Positions 32,501-43,924 of a DNA stretch of 64,000 bases are shown piece by piece. Each line of letters opens with the position of its first letter. Within the stretch, counting starts at the first letter, position 1. Made by a program: the position numbers and the translations under genes. The notes below the pieces were generated by a model, which worked only from the letters and a program-made list of their open reading frames with translations, was not told where the DNA came from and made no database searches. Origin of the DNA: Lingula anatina (taxonomy: Eukaryota; Brachiopoda; Lingulata; Lingulida; Lingulidae); assembly GCF_001039355.2 (NCBI RefSeq), contig NW_019775269.1:186001-250000 (forward strand), read 5' to 3'.

Positions 32501-34103
32501 GCTGCAGTGTTTGAAGGAAATGGATAGCAACTTATTCTGAAAACATTGTATAATATGTAATACCAATAGCACCATTTAAAGAAGTAAACGTTGAAAGGAT
32601 TAAGATGCAATTACTTCGAATTCGACCATGGAAGTTATGTTCTTGGTCCCGTTTATCTGTTTGCTTTCTGAGCTACTTTCTGAGTTGCTTTCTGTGTCTT
32701 GTAAAATTGCTTCGGCAAACCAAACCAATGTGTGTAAAAAACGCAGTCCACTGATATTTAATTTAATCTATTGAAACTGTTTTTTTAACCGCGAATACTA
32801 ATGTTTATCCCAGGTAAGCTACGAGAGCGTCCAAAGTGGCCCTCGTAAAGGAGAGACACCAGAGGAAAAATACCTGAAGATCATACGATTTCTACGAAAG
32901 GAGAGACCCAAAATAGAACTTCACAATACTGACTGCATCATATGTACGTAATTGAATATAACTGTGAACAGCATAGCTGTCGAATGTCGGTGTTACATTA
33001 TTACTAGTCTATTCATTTTTCTTTTCTTTTTCTAATCTTTGTTCTGCACTTTGTTTTATTTTTATCTGTTCTTATCTTTTTTTAAAGTCATTTTATTCAC
33101 AACTCAAAACTTATAGTGATATTGCTTGAGGTGAATAACAGACGTTATCTATAATTGACATTAAATGTATTGTAATGCTGATATGACAGTCTAGAAATAT
33201 AGTTATAGAATATAATGTTACTAAGTCAAAGACGCTGTAAAATACTGATATAAATTGAAAAAAAATTTTTTTTTGATTATTTTGATCAGGTAACCTGGTA
33301 AATGCTGGAAAGAAGCACGAACCAGATTTAACCAATGGTGCATGTAAGTAAATTATCATCTATTTTACGAACAAGACATTAACAGCATTGCATACAGTTG
33401 AAGCCACCAATTTATTTAAGACTGTCAAAGCTCTGCGAGTTATAGCGGTTTATTTGTTTTTATTTTAACAAGCAATTTTTATTCCCATAAAGCAGGTGCT
33501 CAACTGCCCACAATCCAAGAACCGGAGGCAGGAACCTGTGTTGAGCCTGCAGGCACTGCAGTCGGTGAACACAGTGAAGGACAAAGACCTGGATGTGAAA
33601 ACAATCGGTCAGTGATTTTTTTTACATTTTAGCAGATACTGCACATTGAAATACAGAGTTAGGACCTGGCTGATATTGAAAGTACGTCTTTTCCTAGAGC
33701 CAGTGAGAGGATTTTCAATGGTTATAAATCCTATTCAAAATGAATGAATTCGTTAATCATTAGCGTAGACGCGCATAAGCGCACCAGTGCCTGTTAACAC
33801 ACATCAATGCATTAGATTGTAGAGTATAAACTTATCATTGTTTTCGACAATTTGAAAAGTTCTTAGGTGCAAATACCATTAGTTCTTCTTATAAATTTTA
33901 ATTTTGCGACTGTTTAAGTAATTGATATATTTAACCGCTTCCCGGTTGCAGTGTCTTAGAGGAAAGATTAAGTACTGTTTATTGACTAATATATTTTTAC
34001 TTTTTTGCCTAATCTAGCCTTAACTAGCCTGTACTATCCCCAGATGAATGTCACAAAATTAATTTACGACTCGGGTAAAATCCCTCAAGCGCCTCAAGCA
34101 TGA
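29510..34103 (+). CDS. Tandem family copy 3: dual-acylation SH4-like motif plus TRADD-N-like domain protein
   Basis: Coding exons: 29510-29648, 31651-32007, 32303-32403, 32814-32943, 33290-33343, 33496-33607, 34028-34103; 322 codons, all GT-AG. The N-terminus MGCTKSKP has Gly2, Cys3 and Ser6 plus nearby Lys, as in the myristoylated and palmitoylated SH4 region of Lyn/Yes. Residues 50-165 form the TRADD-N-like domain (core KRSGELEKRL, then GKNVSLTVKIQNEERL). Exon 3 gives VRFAYCAEKRKWLWTPC, exon 4 a charged helix-like stretch ending in CIIC, exon 5 a basic 18-residue cassette, and exon 6 an acidic, Pro-containing tail. The last exon must use the second AG (34026-34027): the acceptor homologous to copies 1 and 2 (34016-34017) gives an immediate TAG. 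If exon 4 is not spliced, TAA at 32949-32951 ends the protein at 243 codons. Membrane-tethered adaptor role is inferred; no death or enzyme domain seen. Confidence 0.8.
29730..31205. mobile_element. Insertion of about 1.5 kb in intron 1 of copy 3
   Basis: Intron 1 of copy 2 (18794-19292) is only about 500 bp and aligns to both sides of this segment (joining near 'gaaatcagcaaataaag' and 'cgacggttggaagcgg'). Weak inverted similarity (ccagaaatgtgca near 29818 and tgcatttctgg near 30951) suggests an old inverted-repeat element, but I could not define clean ends. No coding frame recognised. Confidence 0.45.
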
Positions 34104-35084
34104 AATGACATTCGTCCAATGTACTACACCCAGTATTCCGACTAACCTTAACCTATACTAATTATATGGGACCCCGGACTTCAATTCCTATGCCTACCAT
34201 TCCTGTCACACTTGTTGACATTCGAGATGCTGAAATAATCAGATGAGTATTTTTCAAAATCTTTTTTTTCCACTGGTGTTTCATGATCCAGTTTAGGATT
34301 TTGAGACGTACTTGATGTGATCCACATGGAGATCGGGTGGTCTACAATATAAGATAAACTTAATCTACAAGGTATACTTTAGAAGAAAAAAATATTTTAC
34401 GCTAAAGATGATGCCTTACGGAAAAGCAAATTGTTTATACTTGATCTGTAATGGACAGTGCCAATTTTATTACTTTATATATTTATCAACTATGATCCAT
34501 AAGCACGCACAACAAAACACCAAATCTTATTGTACCTATATACACAATTGAGGTAGGGGTGAGCTTAGTCTAGTAGTGTAGTATATAACAACATGAATAG
34601 TAAATTATATATTGCGAAAAAGCGAAGTATCCATGTTTGATCTTTAATGGAGAGTGCCTTTTAATCAGTTTATATATTTAGCGACTGTGATCCAAAAGCA
34701 CGCACAACAAATAACCATAATTTATTATAGCAATGTACACATTTCCGGTAGAGGTGACATTTTTTTTGCTAGGGGAGTAAATAACCATATGAACGGTGAC
34801 TTATAGCTTTCAGTGTGCACATCTATTTAACATCAGATATGAAGTTTCTTTTAATATTTTTTAATAAATCTGTTATTTTGAAAAAAAAAACAAAAAAAAA
34901 AACGGACAATGCAAATAGAAAAAGAGCAGGTTTATTCAAGTTAATAAAGTAACATTCCTAAACCGGATAACAAGAGACAGCAGTTATACAGTAGAGGATA
35001 TATATTACAGAAATTGTAATGGCTTTGAAAACGTGGATGAAAAAAATTGTCATAAAAGAAATATTTGTGCATTAAGAATGAATG

Positions 35085-35095
35085 TCAATAAATAA
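35085..35095 (+). terminator. Candidate poly(A) signal, copy 3
   Basis: TCAATAAATAACC lies in the 3' segment conserved after the three tandem genes, about 1 kb after the stop codon. Confidence 0.3.
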
Positions 35096-35602
35096 CCTAT
35101 TCACAAAAATGCGTTGTGTGCTGACATTGTTGTATTACTTAATACGTACCCTTAAAAGAATAGCCTACGGTCAATTTTGGGGATTTTCGTTACATGGCTG
35201 AACAAATACGCTATTTTAACACCTTTCTTAGTAAAACAAACAACTGCTATCGTGATTTTGCCTAGAAAGTCATGTTTAATCATTGAAGTAAATATCTGAA
35301 AGTCTTTTGTGTATCGTTTTGTGATCANATTGAGCCCATTTGTCCAATAAGCAGATTCATAAACCCCAGATATCAGGCTCTCCGACAATATATTCGAAAA
35401 TTTTATATCATTAAATTTTTTTTCACCCTTTTTTTAGCCTTGGCTCCCCTACTATAAGTATCTTAAAGTCTTAAATGATTTGTAGGCCTATATCGTTCCG
35501 CATATATCCATTAAAGCTGTTGATATGTTATTCTTATCAGCATAAAAGTTCGGCGATTATGAAAGCATGTCATTAAAACAAAACTATATTCAAACAACCG
35601 TA

Positions 35603-35650
35603 CTAAATAAATAAATAAATAAATGAATAAATAAATAAATAAATAAATAA
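35603..35650. repeat. (AAAT)n microsatellite
   Basis: About 12 AAAT units with one gaat interruption, in the same relative position as 12759-12803 and 24080-24103. Confidence 0.85.
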
Positions 35651-36049
35651 GAGATAAACGGATTCCTGTTTGGATGCAGCGGTAAAGTTTATGAAAAAGT
35701 CCCTTCCTTTCGGCATAAGTTGGGACCAAAGTGCAAGGTATAGCCTACGCAATAATGATAGATCCGAGATCCTTGAAGATTCTCGTTAGGCTTCAAGTTG
35801 CTGCGCCATCTATCCGCAGAGTGGTGGAAACTAAAGTACATTGTTGATTTAATTAGTAGTTTAAAAAACTATAATGAAAAGCATTGAGCAATGAGACTCT
35901 TTTAATGAATTTAGTCAGATTGTAACATAAAATATGAATTGAAAATTTATAACAAATGTACTGATATACTATTTAGTTAATCTACTGATATACTATTTAG
36001 TTATTTGATTTTGTGGGTTGATTTAGACGGACAGGAATATGTCCTTGGC

Positions 36050-36293
36050 CTGAGATGGCATTTTCCTATTATCTGAGATGGCGTATTCTGTGGTCTGATA
36101 TGTGGCTCAGTTTCTCACTACGTCACGTCCGGTTTGTTGTGCCGTCGGTCAGCCTGGGCTGCACTTCAATAATATATTTGGAGAAAACTGGCGTGCCTCG
36201 GCATATAGAAAGCCTACACTCTCAGGTCCCGTGGAAAATTCTGTTTGGGGTTACACTGAGAAATTTCTGCACGGCCCGATGCACGCTGCTAGT
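36050..36293 (+). promoter_or_regulatory. Candidate promoter/5'-UTR exon of TRIQK
   Basis: Locally GC-richer than its surroundings, with a CRE-like CTACGTCACGTC (36118-36129) and two 'gagatggc' elements (36053-36060, 36076-36083). A segment ends at a good donor, GCTAGT|GTAAGT (36294). It lies 0.8 kb before the TRIQK start codon and has no other gene to serve. Position and motifs only; no transcript evidence. Confidence 0.35.
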
Positions 36294-36379
36294 GTAAGTA
36301 CTTTTTACGTGTACTGCAGCAGGTGGACTTCATTTGGATGCTTCTACAGGGTTGTGTATGTGTATTTTAATTTTAAAGA

Positions 36380-36941
36380 CCCGGTGTCACGTGTACGGTC
36401 CGTTCTGCGTGAACCATCCGTCCTGACAGATTGTACACGCAGCAGACGCGTGTATGAGCCGTTCCGTGAATGATCCGTTGTTATTCACCTGTACTGTTAT
36501 GCTCGGCTAGTTCATTTCCTACCACATTAAACATTAACTATAGATGATGGGGATAAAATTCATGTGTTAATTGATAATTCTGATAGAGAATCAGCGTCAA
36601 ATTACAGTTCGACGCATTGGATGAACCTACCGTGGACGGGCCGTGGTTATTAAGCTGCTGGCTACTATTTTAGTATTGATTTTACTAGGCTAGTGTGTTG
36701 ATATGGCCACCTGAGGGAAATTGCAGTAGAGGTGAACATCTATAAGATATGAATACTGCTAAAGATTACATTAGAATTTGCAGTATTTTCTCTACAGCGC
36801 ATGTTTATTAAAGGCTAAGAATGCATTGATGACTCTATAGAAACGGACTGTACACGCCAGAAATCTCTCAGATTTGCCTGCGCTTTGTGCGCATGAGCAG
36901 AACGGATGGTTCACGCTCCGAGCGGTACACGCCACACCGGG
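36380..36941. mobile_element. Inverted-repeat element in the TRIQK upstream intron
   Basis: The left arm starts CCCGGTGT..CGTGTAC and continues with gcgtgaaccatccgt. The right arm contains the complement acggatggttcacgc and ends gtacacgccacaccggg. The element is 562 bp, with no coding frame and no clear target duplication. Confidence 0.7.
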
Positions 36942-37126
36942 AAAAGGTTAAAAAAGATTATAGACTAAAATAAAGAGAAGCACGAATGCAGTCAGTGTTT
37001 TTGCATGTAGTATGTGGGTCTGCGTTTTTTCCTTGTTGTGAAATGCTAAAAATACCCTATTGACCAAAACATTAAATGCTTAGACTACAAATTTAAAAAT
37101 TCAAACTTCCAGAAAAACTTTATGAC

Positions 37127-38187
37127 ATGGGACGGAATAGAAAAGATTCAGAAGGGCTACCAATAGAGAATTATAGGAAACAGATTGGTAGGTAAATGAA
37201 GTAGGCAACCAACTTCTGCACCTCTGGTTGTCACAAATAGATATACATGTAAATCCTGGCATTCCATAAATTGCAATATTTTACTTTTAATAATCTGGCT
37301 GTTGATATATTCGATCGTCATGGCCTAAACAGGGATTCACGCTGAATGCACTCACTGAGATTAACAGGTCAACATACCTCCTCTTGTTTGCTCATATAAA
37401 CTCCTATAACCGATCTGATGTTCTGTATTCTACTTAATGTCATCCGTTAATATGATTGCATCCAGAGAGAGTCCTTGCAGAGTTGAATCAATCTACTTAT
37501 AACCATGGAGTTCTATTTGAATTCCTTGCTATAATTTATACTTTCTTTGTGCATGCACCCTTAGGGTATCACAGTATTTTACAAATAGATGTATTTTAGA
37601 CATGCATGCAACATATTATAATCTACTTTGTGTTATTTTTTGTGGAGTGTTACGGATTTGCATTCACTTTCCCATTTCAGGTAAACAAGATTACAAGAAG
37701 TCAAAGAAAGAATTGAAAGCAGTAAAAAAGGCAGCAGAGGCCAGAAAATCTGGATTGAATATAAAGGCAAGCCAGTCTATAGAAAAACAGATACATACTT
37801 GTGCAATGTACAGTAGGATCATGCATTACATAAGCCTAGTAGGCTACTAATAACTTACAAAGTGAATCTACAGACAAATTTTAATTTTATGCTGCACACG
37901 TTTTTAAAAGTGGAAAAATTTGATCATGATATGCATTTTATCTCTGCATTATTTTTTTCTCATAGAGCTACGTGTATCATAAGTTTAATACAATTTGTAC
38001 CAAATTGTACAAGTTTGTAGTCATAAAACTTGTTTTCAGCCACTAGCAAGTACTTATCCATTATGATGATTTCTGAATTGCATCTCTGTAGGATGTCATC
38101 TTGATGTTAGCAGTGTTTGTAGCCATGCTTGGGGCTGTGTATGCACTGCTGTACTTCTCCCTGTCAGACCCCAACAGTAGCAGCTAA
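37127..38187 (+). CDS. TRIQK: TRIQK (triple QxxK/R motif protein)
   Basis: Exons 37127-37187, 37681-37766, 38092-38187; 80 codons (about 86 in human). TRIQK is a small conserved protein of the endoplasmic reticulum membrane. The signature region reads NYRKQIGKQDYKK: the second and third QxxK motifs (QIGK, QDYK) are intact, while the first is NYRK, with Asn for Gln. A basic, Lys/Ala-rich helix follows, then one C-terminal membrane segment in the last exon (VILMLAVFVAMLGAVYALLY) and a short tail SLSDPNSSS, which fits a tail-anchored topology. Intron phases are 1 and 0. Intron 2 starts GCAAGC after AAAG, a GC-AG intron. The start ATG has A at -3 in tatgacATGG. The order and length match the vertebrate family well. 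Confidence 0.9.
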
Positions 38188-41073
38188 CACTGGGAGACCA
38201 TCAGAATAAACTTCTTAAGAGAAGGTAATGTAAAAGATGTTTTATTTTTAATCATTTATTATTGGAAAGATGGCATGCAGATTCATACAAGAATAATATC
38301 TGTATAATTTGTGAAAGCTTTTTTAAGTGTATTGATTCACTGTATACAAGTCAATATGGATATTTGATTTATACAAAAGATAATCCCGCAAATTATGTTG
38401 GTCATGTAATGATTTTTCTCTCTTTGTTTTGATTGCCTCAGTTTTAATTTATTTCAGATCCTTTTGTTGGATGCAGAAGGAGGTCCTCAAAATCTGTTCA
38501 CAATCCCAGCCTGACTGTTTGAAATCATAGCTCGCCTCATTCTTGTATTGATATATATTCATTTTAAAGTAAAAATTAGTAAAATAGTTCTACTGAATTT
38601 ATTGGAATTTAGCAAGTCATTAAAAAACAATTATAAGCGAGTGTGAGCTAAAATTTGTTCACTCTGGGCATTTACATGTACTTTGTGCATGCAACATTTA
38701 TCTTGATGACACTGGAGCAGTTGTGTTTATTGAATTTTTTGTTAGATTTTTGCTTATTTTGAAATAACTAGTTACAAAACAAAAACAAGTTGCAATTGAG
38801 TACAAGGGGATTGTATTTTATTTTAAAATAAGATAAAATGAAAGAGGTTGTCATGCAGTGCCATCAGGTTAATTTATTAAAAATATCTTACCTAAGAAAA
38901 AATGTTTTCATTTATGCACGATTCTATAGCAATATAACGCAAAACTGGTGTTTGACCCTTAAACATACATTTACAAGCTAATGGGTTAAAGGATGCCCCT
39001 TTTCACACCATCACCCATCTGTATCCAAATACTACGGGAGATTGACAACTGGATATGTCAGCTATTACCGAAGAGTTACCCAAATGGAGCTCCATGTAGA
39101 TAACCTTTCAATTTTAATTGGTCCAAACAGTTGGAAGCGAACTTGTGAATGGGAAAAAAAAACCCGTAGCCTAATGACATTTTAGGACCAGTCTAAGTGT
39201 TTCGATACCGATATGCATTATGTATGATGTGAAAAGGGGCTTTTGTGATACAAATATTTTGTAGAGAAGAAAAGGTTGTTATGAATATTTATAAGTATGT
39301 TAAATTATTAAATTACCAAAGATTAGGTAGTTTTCTCATTTTACATGTACCTAGTACATTGTTGTGTAAGGTGCAGTTTCTGCGAGACTGTACTTTTTAT
39401 TTAGTTTTCAAATTAATTGTGCAATATTCTCAAAGGTCAGATTACACTCAGATTGTCAACTGGTATCAGCCTGAATATGTTGTATCACCTCTAGTTGCAG
39501 AGGACACTGAAAACTCCTCACCTTCCTCTTATCAACTCATTGGAAATGGCAGCTAGAGGCATGTGGATAATGAAAACTGAGGGAGAGTTCAAATATCTTC
39601 TAAAACTATAGTTGACATTTATTGAATGAGAATACCAAATTGTACTGCCACTGTCAAATTATATTATGCCAGATAGCTTGGAGAATGCCACAAGTATCTT
39701 TTTCAATTTTATAGTATTCATTGTGTTACAAATATTACTGATTTTTGTGCCTCTGCAAGAACAGAGCCCGAGATAAACTAGTTTATCAAAAGGGTACAAT
39801 AAATTAGTCTACCGGGTAGCTTTATCCTGATTCTGACCAATCCACCCCAAGTCAGAGCCCAGTTGAAACATTCATTCCTTTTTAATTATGATCAAGGTAG
39901 TATTTTGTACCACATTTTAAGAACAGATAAAAAAAACCCCTAAACTTGGGAAGACAAGCAGGATTAAAGGTTATGAAATGTGTTTACAAACATAATAATA
40001 ATCTTTCAAAAAGACATTGAGGCACACTATTTTTCACATGTAGAGCAGCATGACTAAATGATAACATATCAATAGATTTTTAAGGTCAGCAATCTGCTCT
40101 TTATCGTCTATTGTCAGATGGGTTGGTGTAGGCTAAATGATGTTACTGTGTGATATATCAGTGATAAGACACAATGGTTTGTGACATGTATGAAAGAAAA
40201 ACAACTGCTATGTACAGTAAGTTGGGTCTCTGACCTGCCAAATGAAAGGAAAAGTGATTCACAGATTTTAAAAGATATTTCATTATGCATTTATAAATCA
40301 CAGTCACAGTGGTGTTTGTCTAAGTTAAACATTGTCATACACATCCAAGCCAAAATACTACTGTACACTACTAAAATGGTGTTACATTTTGAAAGTGATG
40401 AAAATGGGGCTTGATGAAAGACCTGGTGGATTTCAGGGCTTTGATTTTATTGGTTTTGGCTTGGATCTGAATTTTAGTGTGTTCAAAATGTTTTTATATT
40501 AAATGTTGAAATGAAACTATGCAAGAACATTCCAACTTTTCCATGTAATTTAAGTCTGTACTTGGGATACATCATGTACTGTAACATTTTTCACCAATTG
40601 TCCATGAGCATCTCCAATGTTATGGTAGAATAACAACTATTACATGACATTTTTCCATTTTTAATTCCAAGGAAATAAATAACTATCAAAATTCATTCAA
40701 GCCTTCTGTTTTCAGTGTTGAAAACTGACAGCTTTTTCTTTAAAATTAATTCAGCAGTTGTACCAAACTTACAACTCATCAACCAGTTTTGCTTTACTTA
40801 ACAAATGTCCAAAAAACATTTTATCTAATTTCTGCAATCTGTATATTTATTTTTCCCCTGGCACTGGGCCTTGTGTCTGTTGTCACAGCATTGACTAATG
40901 TGTGATGAATTTCTTCGCAGAGTGAGAGTGATTAAAAGACGCAAAAATTAAAAAAAAAAAGTCTGTTAAAAATTACAAGTCTATCAACAATGCAATTTGA
41001 CACTACGCAAGTGTTGGAATAGTTTCACTCACATTCTATTATCAGTGCTGGTACAATGTAGGGGTCATTTCAC

Positions 41074-41105
<32 letters not shown>

Positions 41106-41362
41106 AGCATTTGACACACATCAGTGAAGTAAACATTTGTGCAATATTTGCATAACTGTTTCATGTCACTTATTATAACTGCTGATTCCTTTCCGTATTG
41201 GAGGGTACTAAAGTATGAATTGGCAAAAATAATGGGATAAGCCGGAAGTATGCAAATGTCACACTCAAAGTGTGCATCAATGACCTTGACTCAAATGCTC
41301 ACATTTTTCTTTTCTGAAATGACCAATAAAAAACGGCAAGGTTAAGTACAATTTACGAGACT
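38188..41362. other. Convergent 3' region between TRIQK and C18orf21
   Basis: Probable long 3' UTRs of both genes. A GTAATG/TTTCAG pair (38225 and 38455-38460) could mark a 3'-UTR intron of TRIQK. AATAAATAA near 40674 (+) and TTTATT near 40846 (signal on -) are candidate poly(A) signals. A pure A-run lies at 41076-41101. No other gene seen; short open frames here show no family features. Confidence 0.4.
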
Positions 41363-42807
41363 TCATATACTTGAGAGGAAATCTGACAAGGAGCTTGATG
41401 AAGATTTCTTTCTTTCTTCATTGGCCAACATGCGGTTAAGCTGGGAATGAAATGCTTTTCCCTTGTTCTTCTTTTTACTTGAGTTTTTACCCTTGCTTTG
41501 CCCTATCTGTGGAGAGAGCATGGTCACAGCCCTTGGTGAGAGGAAAGATCCGGAATGAGAAGAATCAAGAGACTTATTTGACATGTTTTTCTTAATACTG
41601 GATTCAGTTTTTTGATTCATGCATGGTGAACCAGACCAACCATGACTTTTCTTTGATTTTTCCACAGATCCCAAAGAGGTGAGAGCTGATCTATTTGAGT
41701 TGCTCGTGTCATTTGTCGAAACCTCCTGAAAATCGTCTTCTGTCAGTGACTTGGTAAAAGAATCATCTGAAGTATTCATTAGTTTTTCTGAGAACAATTT
41801 TAGCACAGGTCCTTTTGGTTGTAGATTGTCCAATAAACCAGCTTCTCTTGAATGGTTTGCAGCCTTTTGTTTCTTCTTTTTCTTAGAGGCAACATCTAAT
41901 AATTTAGGAGTGCTGAAAAATACATTTTCAAATAAATGAGATTATGCAGAGATTAACAATCATTAACCATAAAAGTTCCTTCCTCTAAACAGCACTGGAA
42001 CATAGAATGCTACAAATGAAAAAAGACTTTCCATATGAATTCACAGCCTTTACTGACATATTTTGATAACTATTTTTAAAAATTCAACGTTATTTTCATA
42101 ATGACATACACCAAGGATTAAAGCAAGGATGAAAAATACAAATCCCAGTTTATACCTAGTGACAAAATCCTCCGTCATATTGAGTTTTGCTTCAATCTCT
42201 TTCTTTCTCTTCATCTTCATTTTCAGCTTCTTTTTAGCCGACTTTGACAATTTCTGCTCTACATTGTCTTCGACAGATACATTGTTAATTGACAGCTTTA
42301 ACCGCTGAGGACATGATATTTTGGTTTTTCTACCACAAACTAAACAAGAAATTACCTGGAATGACACATGAAAAAGAAAAAAATATAGCAATATGATACA
42401 TAAAAATGCCATTCATGACAAATTAACAAATTCCTGTGTATCTAAATGACCTACCAATTCTAGTAAAAGGCCAGTTAAGACTTGATCATTTTTTCTTCCT
42501 TCTGCTTATTAAAAATTAATTATTCACCTCCTCAGATTACATCTTACCATAATGCTTTTTCTTTCTTGATAACACTTTAATAAATGCTTTTGGTATTTCC
42601 CCAAAGTATTAGTTTGTGCTCTCTGAGACAGTTTATGAATCTTCTTTGTAATTTTCACTTTGGGTGCAATACGGTAGTGGCTATTTTCAGGCAGGAATAT
42701 TGTCCTGCAGTATTTACACTGGGTAGGAGAAGGCGATGCACTGATATATTGTGAATAATCCTGAAGCTGCATGCTATGCCACCTGTAACGATAATGTGCC
42801 TGTATAT
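41363..42807 (-). CDS. C18orf21: C18orf21-like protein (RNase MRP-associated, RMP24 family), 5' exon missing
   Basis: Minus-strand exons 42807-42548, 42355-42156, 41912-41363, in phase (1),0,2, about 336 codons. A CKYC and a CLVC motif, split over the first two exons, form a zinc ribbon. Between them 'RIAPKVKITKKIHKL' matches the human 'RLKPKARLTPKIQKL' pattern. The end HSQLNRMLANEE...SDFLSSI matches the human tail (FSQLKMLLSQNE...NFLSSL). The linker is Lys/Ser-rich and longer than in human. The human protein has recently been assigned to RNase MRP (RMP24), from established literature as I recall it. The first exon here begins after a phase-1 acceptor, so a short upstream exon with the initiator Met is missing from my model. 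I searched up to FA2H and could not place it. Confidence 0.85.
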
Positions 42808-42985
42808 CTTGCGGAAACAAAACTAAAAATTAAAGTTCACTATAAATGATAAAATGAATAAATAGATAAATGAAAAGCCGATTTATTTATCTGGAAGGCA
42901 AAAATTCAGGCCAGAAACTGAAAAACGATGTAAACATTATCAAAGACACTATATACATAGGGATTCAGATTAATGTAACCCTTAT

Positions 42986-43757
42986 CCTCTCACAATGGAA
43001 GTGGAAATAAGAGGAAACAGATTAATTTTAAACTGATGTCTAAATGCAATGTCATTTCGGTGTGACTGAAATGCGCAATACACCGCAATACAGCGCAACA
43101 CAGTGCAATACACTTCAAAAATCAAATCCAGTTGCAATTACACAAAAGAAATGACCATTCCCAGCAAAGTAGGGTGATATAAAAACAACCTATATATTAC
43201 TAGGTAAGTAATATCGTTGATATAACTTAACAAATCAGCAAGACTTTTATATTGTCCGGTTGGCAGCCATGTTGGCGAGTGGCTCTTCTTGGATATATTA
43301 CTGGCCAAGAAGAGCTACTCGCCAACATGGCGGCTGACCAAACAATGAAAAAATTGTCAAGTTGTATCAGCAATATTAATTACTATGTACTATATTTTGC
43401 TTTTATATCACCCTATTTTATTTGAGATTACCCTTTCCTGTGTTTACTTGCAACTGGACTTGTGTTATCAAGTGTATTGCGCTGTGTTGCGCTGTATTGC
43501 AGTGTATTGCGCATTTCAGTCACACCCATTTTATTTTCATAATTTACATAGCTATGCTCAATGTTCATCATACCACCATTGGTAATATTTTTCTGTCTTT
43601 TTAGGGGGATCCTCTCACTATGGAAGTGGAAATAAGAGGAAACAGATTAATTTTAAACTATTGTCTAAATGCGATGTCATTTTCATAATTTACATGGCCA
43701 TGCTCAATGTTCATCAAAGTACCACGATTGGTAATATTTTTTCTGTCTTTTTAGGGG
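42986..43757. repeat. Tandemly duplicated unit; first copy interrupted by a palindrome
   Basis: Unit 2 (about 43606-43757) runs 'cctctcac.atggaagtgg ... gtcatttt|cataatttacat ... ctgtctttttaggggg'. Unit 1 (42986-43605) has the same sequence, but is split at 'gtcattt' by a palindrome of about 470 bp (43058-43526). Unit 2 is therefore an internal empty site. Confidence 0.75.
43058..43526. mobile_element. Near-complete palindrome element (about 470 bp)
   Basis: The left end ggtgtgactgaaatgcgcaa pairs with the right end ttgcgcatttcagtcacacc. Inner parts also pair, including ttggcagccatgttggcgag (43259-43278) with ctcgccaacatggcggctg (43319-43337). CATTT occurs on both sides (43053-43057 and 43527-43531) and once in the empty unit. 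It lies between C18orf21 and FA2H and can fold along most of its length. No coding frame. Confidence 0.8.
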
Positions 43758-43915
43758 GCATGCTTACGAATAAAACCTGGATAACGGTGGGTTTATCTGT
43801 GCATAATGAGTTGCCAGTATATCAGCCTTCAATAAATGTTGTTTTACGTGCTCTCTGTCGCCTAGGTTTGCCATATTCTGTAGTGTTCAATCAGCTACGA
43901 TTTGCGTAAACCCGC
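43725..43915. repeat. Dispersed repeat, forward copy before FA2H
   Basis: The reverse complement of this stretch, with moderate divergence, is at 46450-46680 in FA2H intron 1. Shared landmarks are 'aatattt..ctgtc', 'gggcatgctta', 'ataaatgttg', 'acgtgctctctgtc' and 'tacgatttg'. The open frame across it is not conserved between copies. Confidence 0.65.
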
Positions 43916-43924
43916 ACGCGGGCA

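Larger units (their letters stand above)
34104..36040. other. 3' flank of tandem copy 3; end of the duplicated array
   Basis: Contains the conserved AATAAA segment (35085-35095), an (AAAT)n tract (35603-35650), a single ambiguous base (N) at 35328, and a fragment 'ttttttgctaggggagta' (34768-34785) that is the complement of the dispersed 'tactcccctagcaaaa' repeat. No gene recognised. Confidence 0.45.

Noticed and set aside
39245-39556. 103-codon + frame between TRIQK and C18orf21
   Set aside because: AT-rich, no domain, no splice or start context, and inside the probable TRIQK 3' UTR.
43661-43909. 82-codon + frame (…YQPSINVVLRALCRLG…)
   Set aside because: It lies in a dispersed repeat; the inverted copy at 46450-46680 does not keep the frame.
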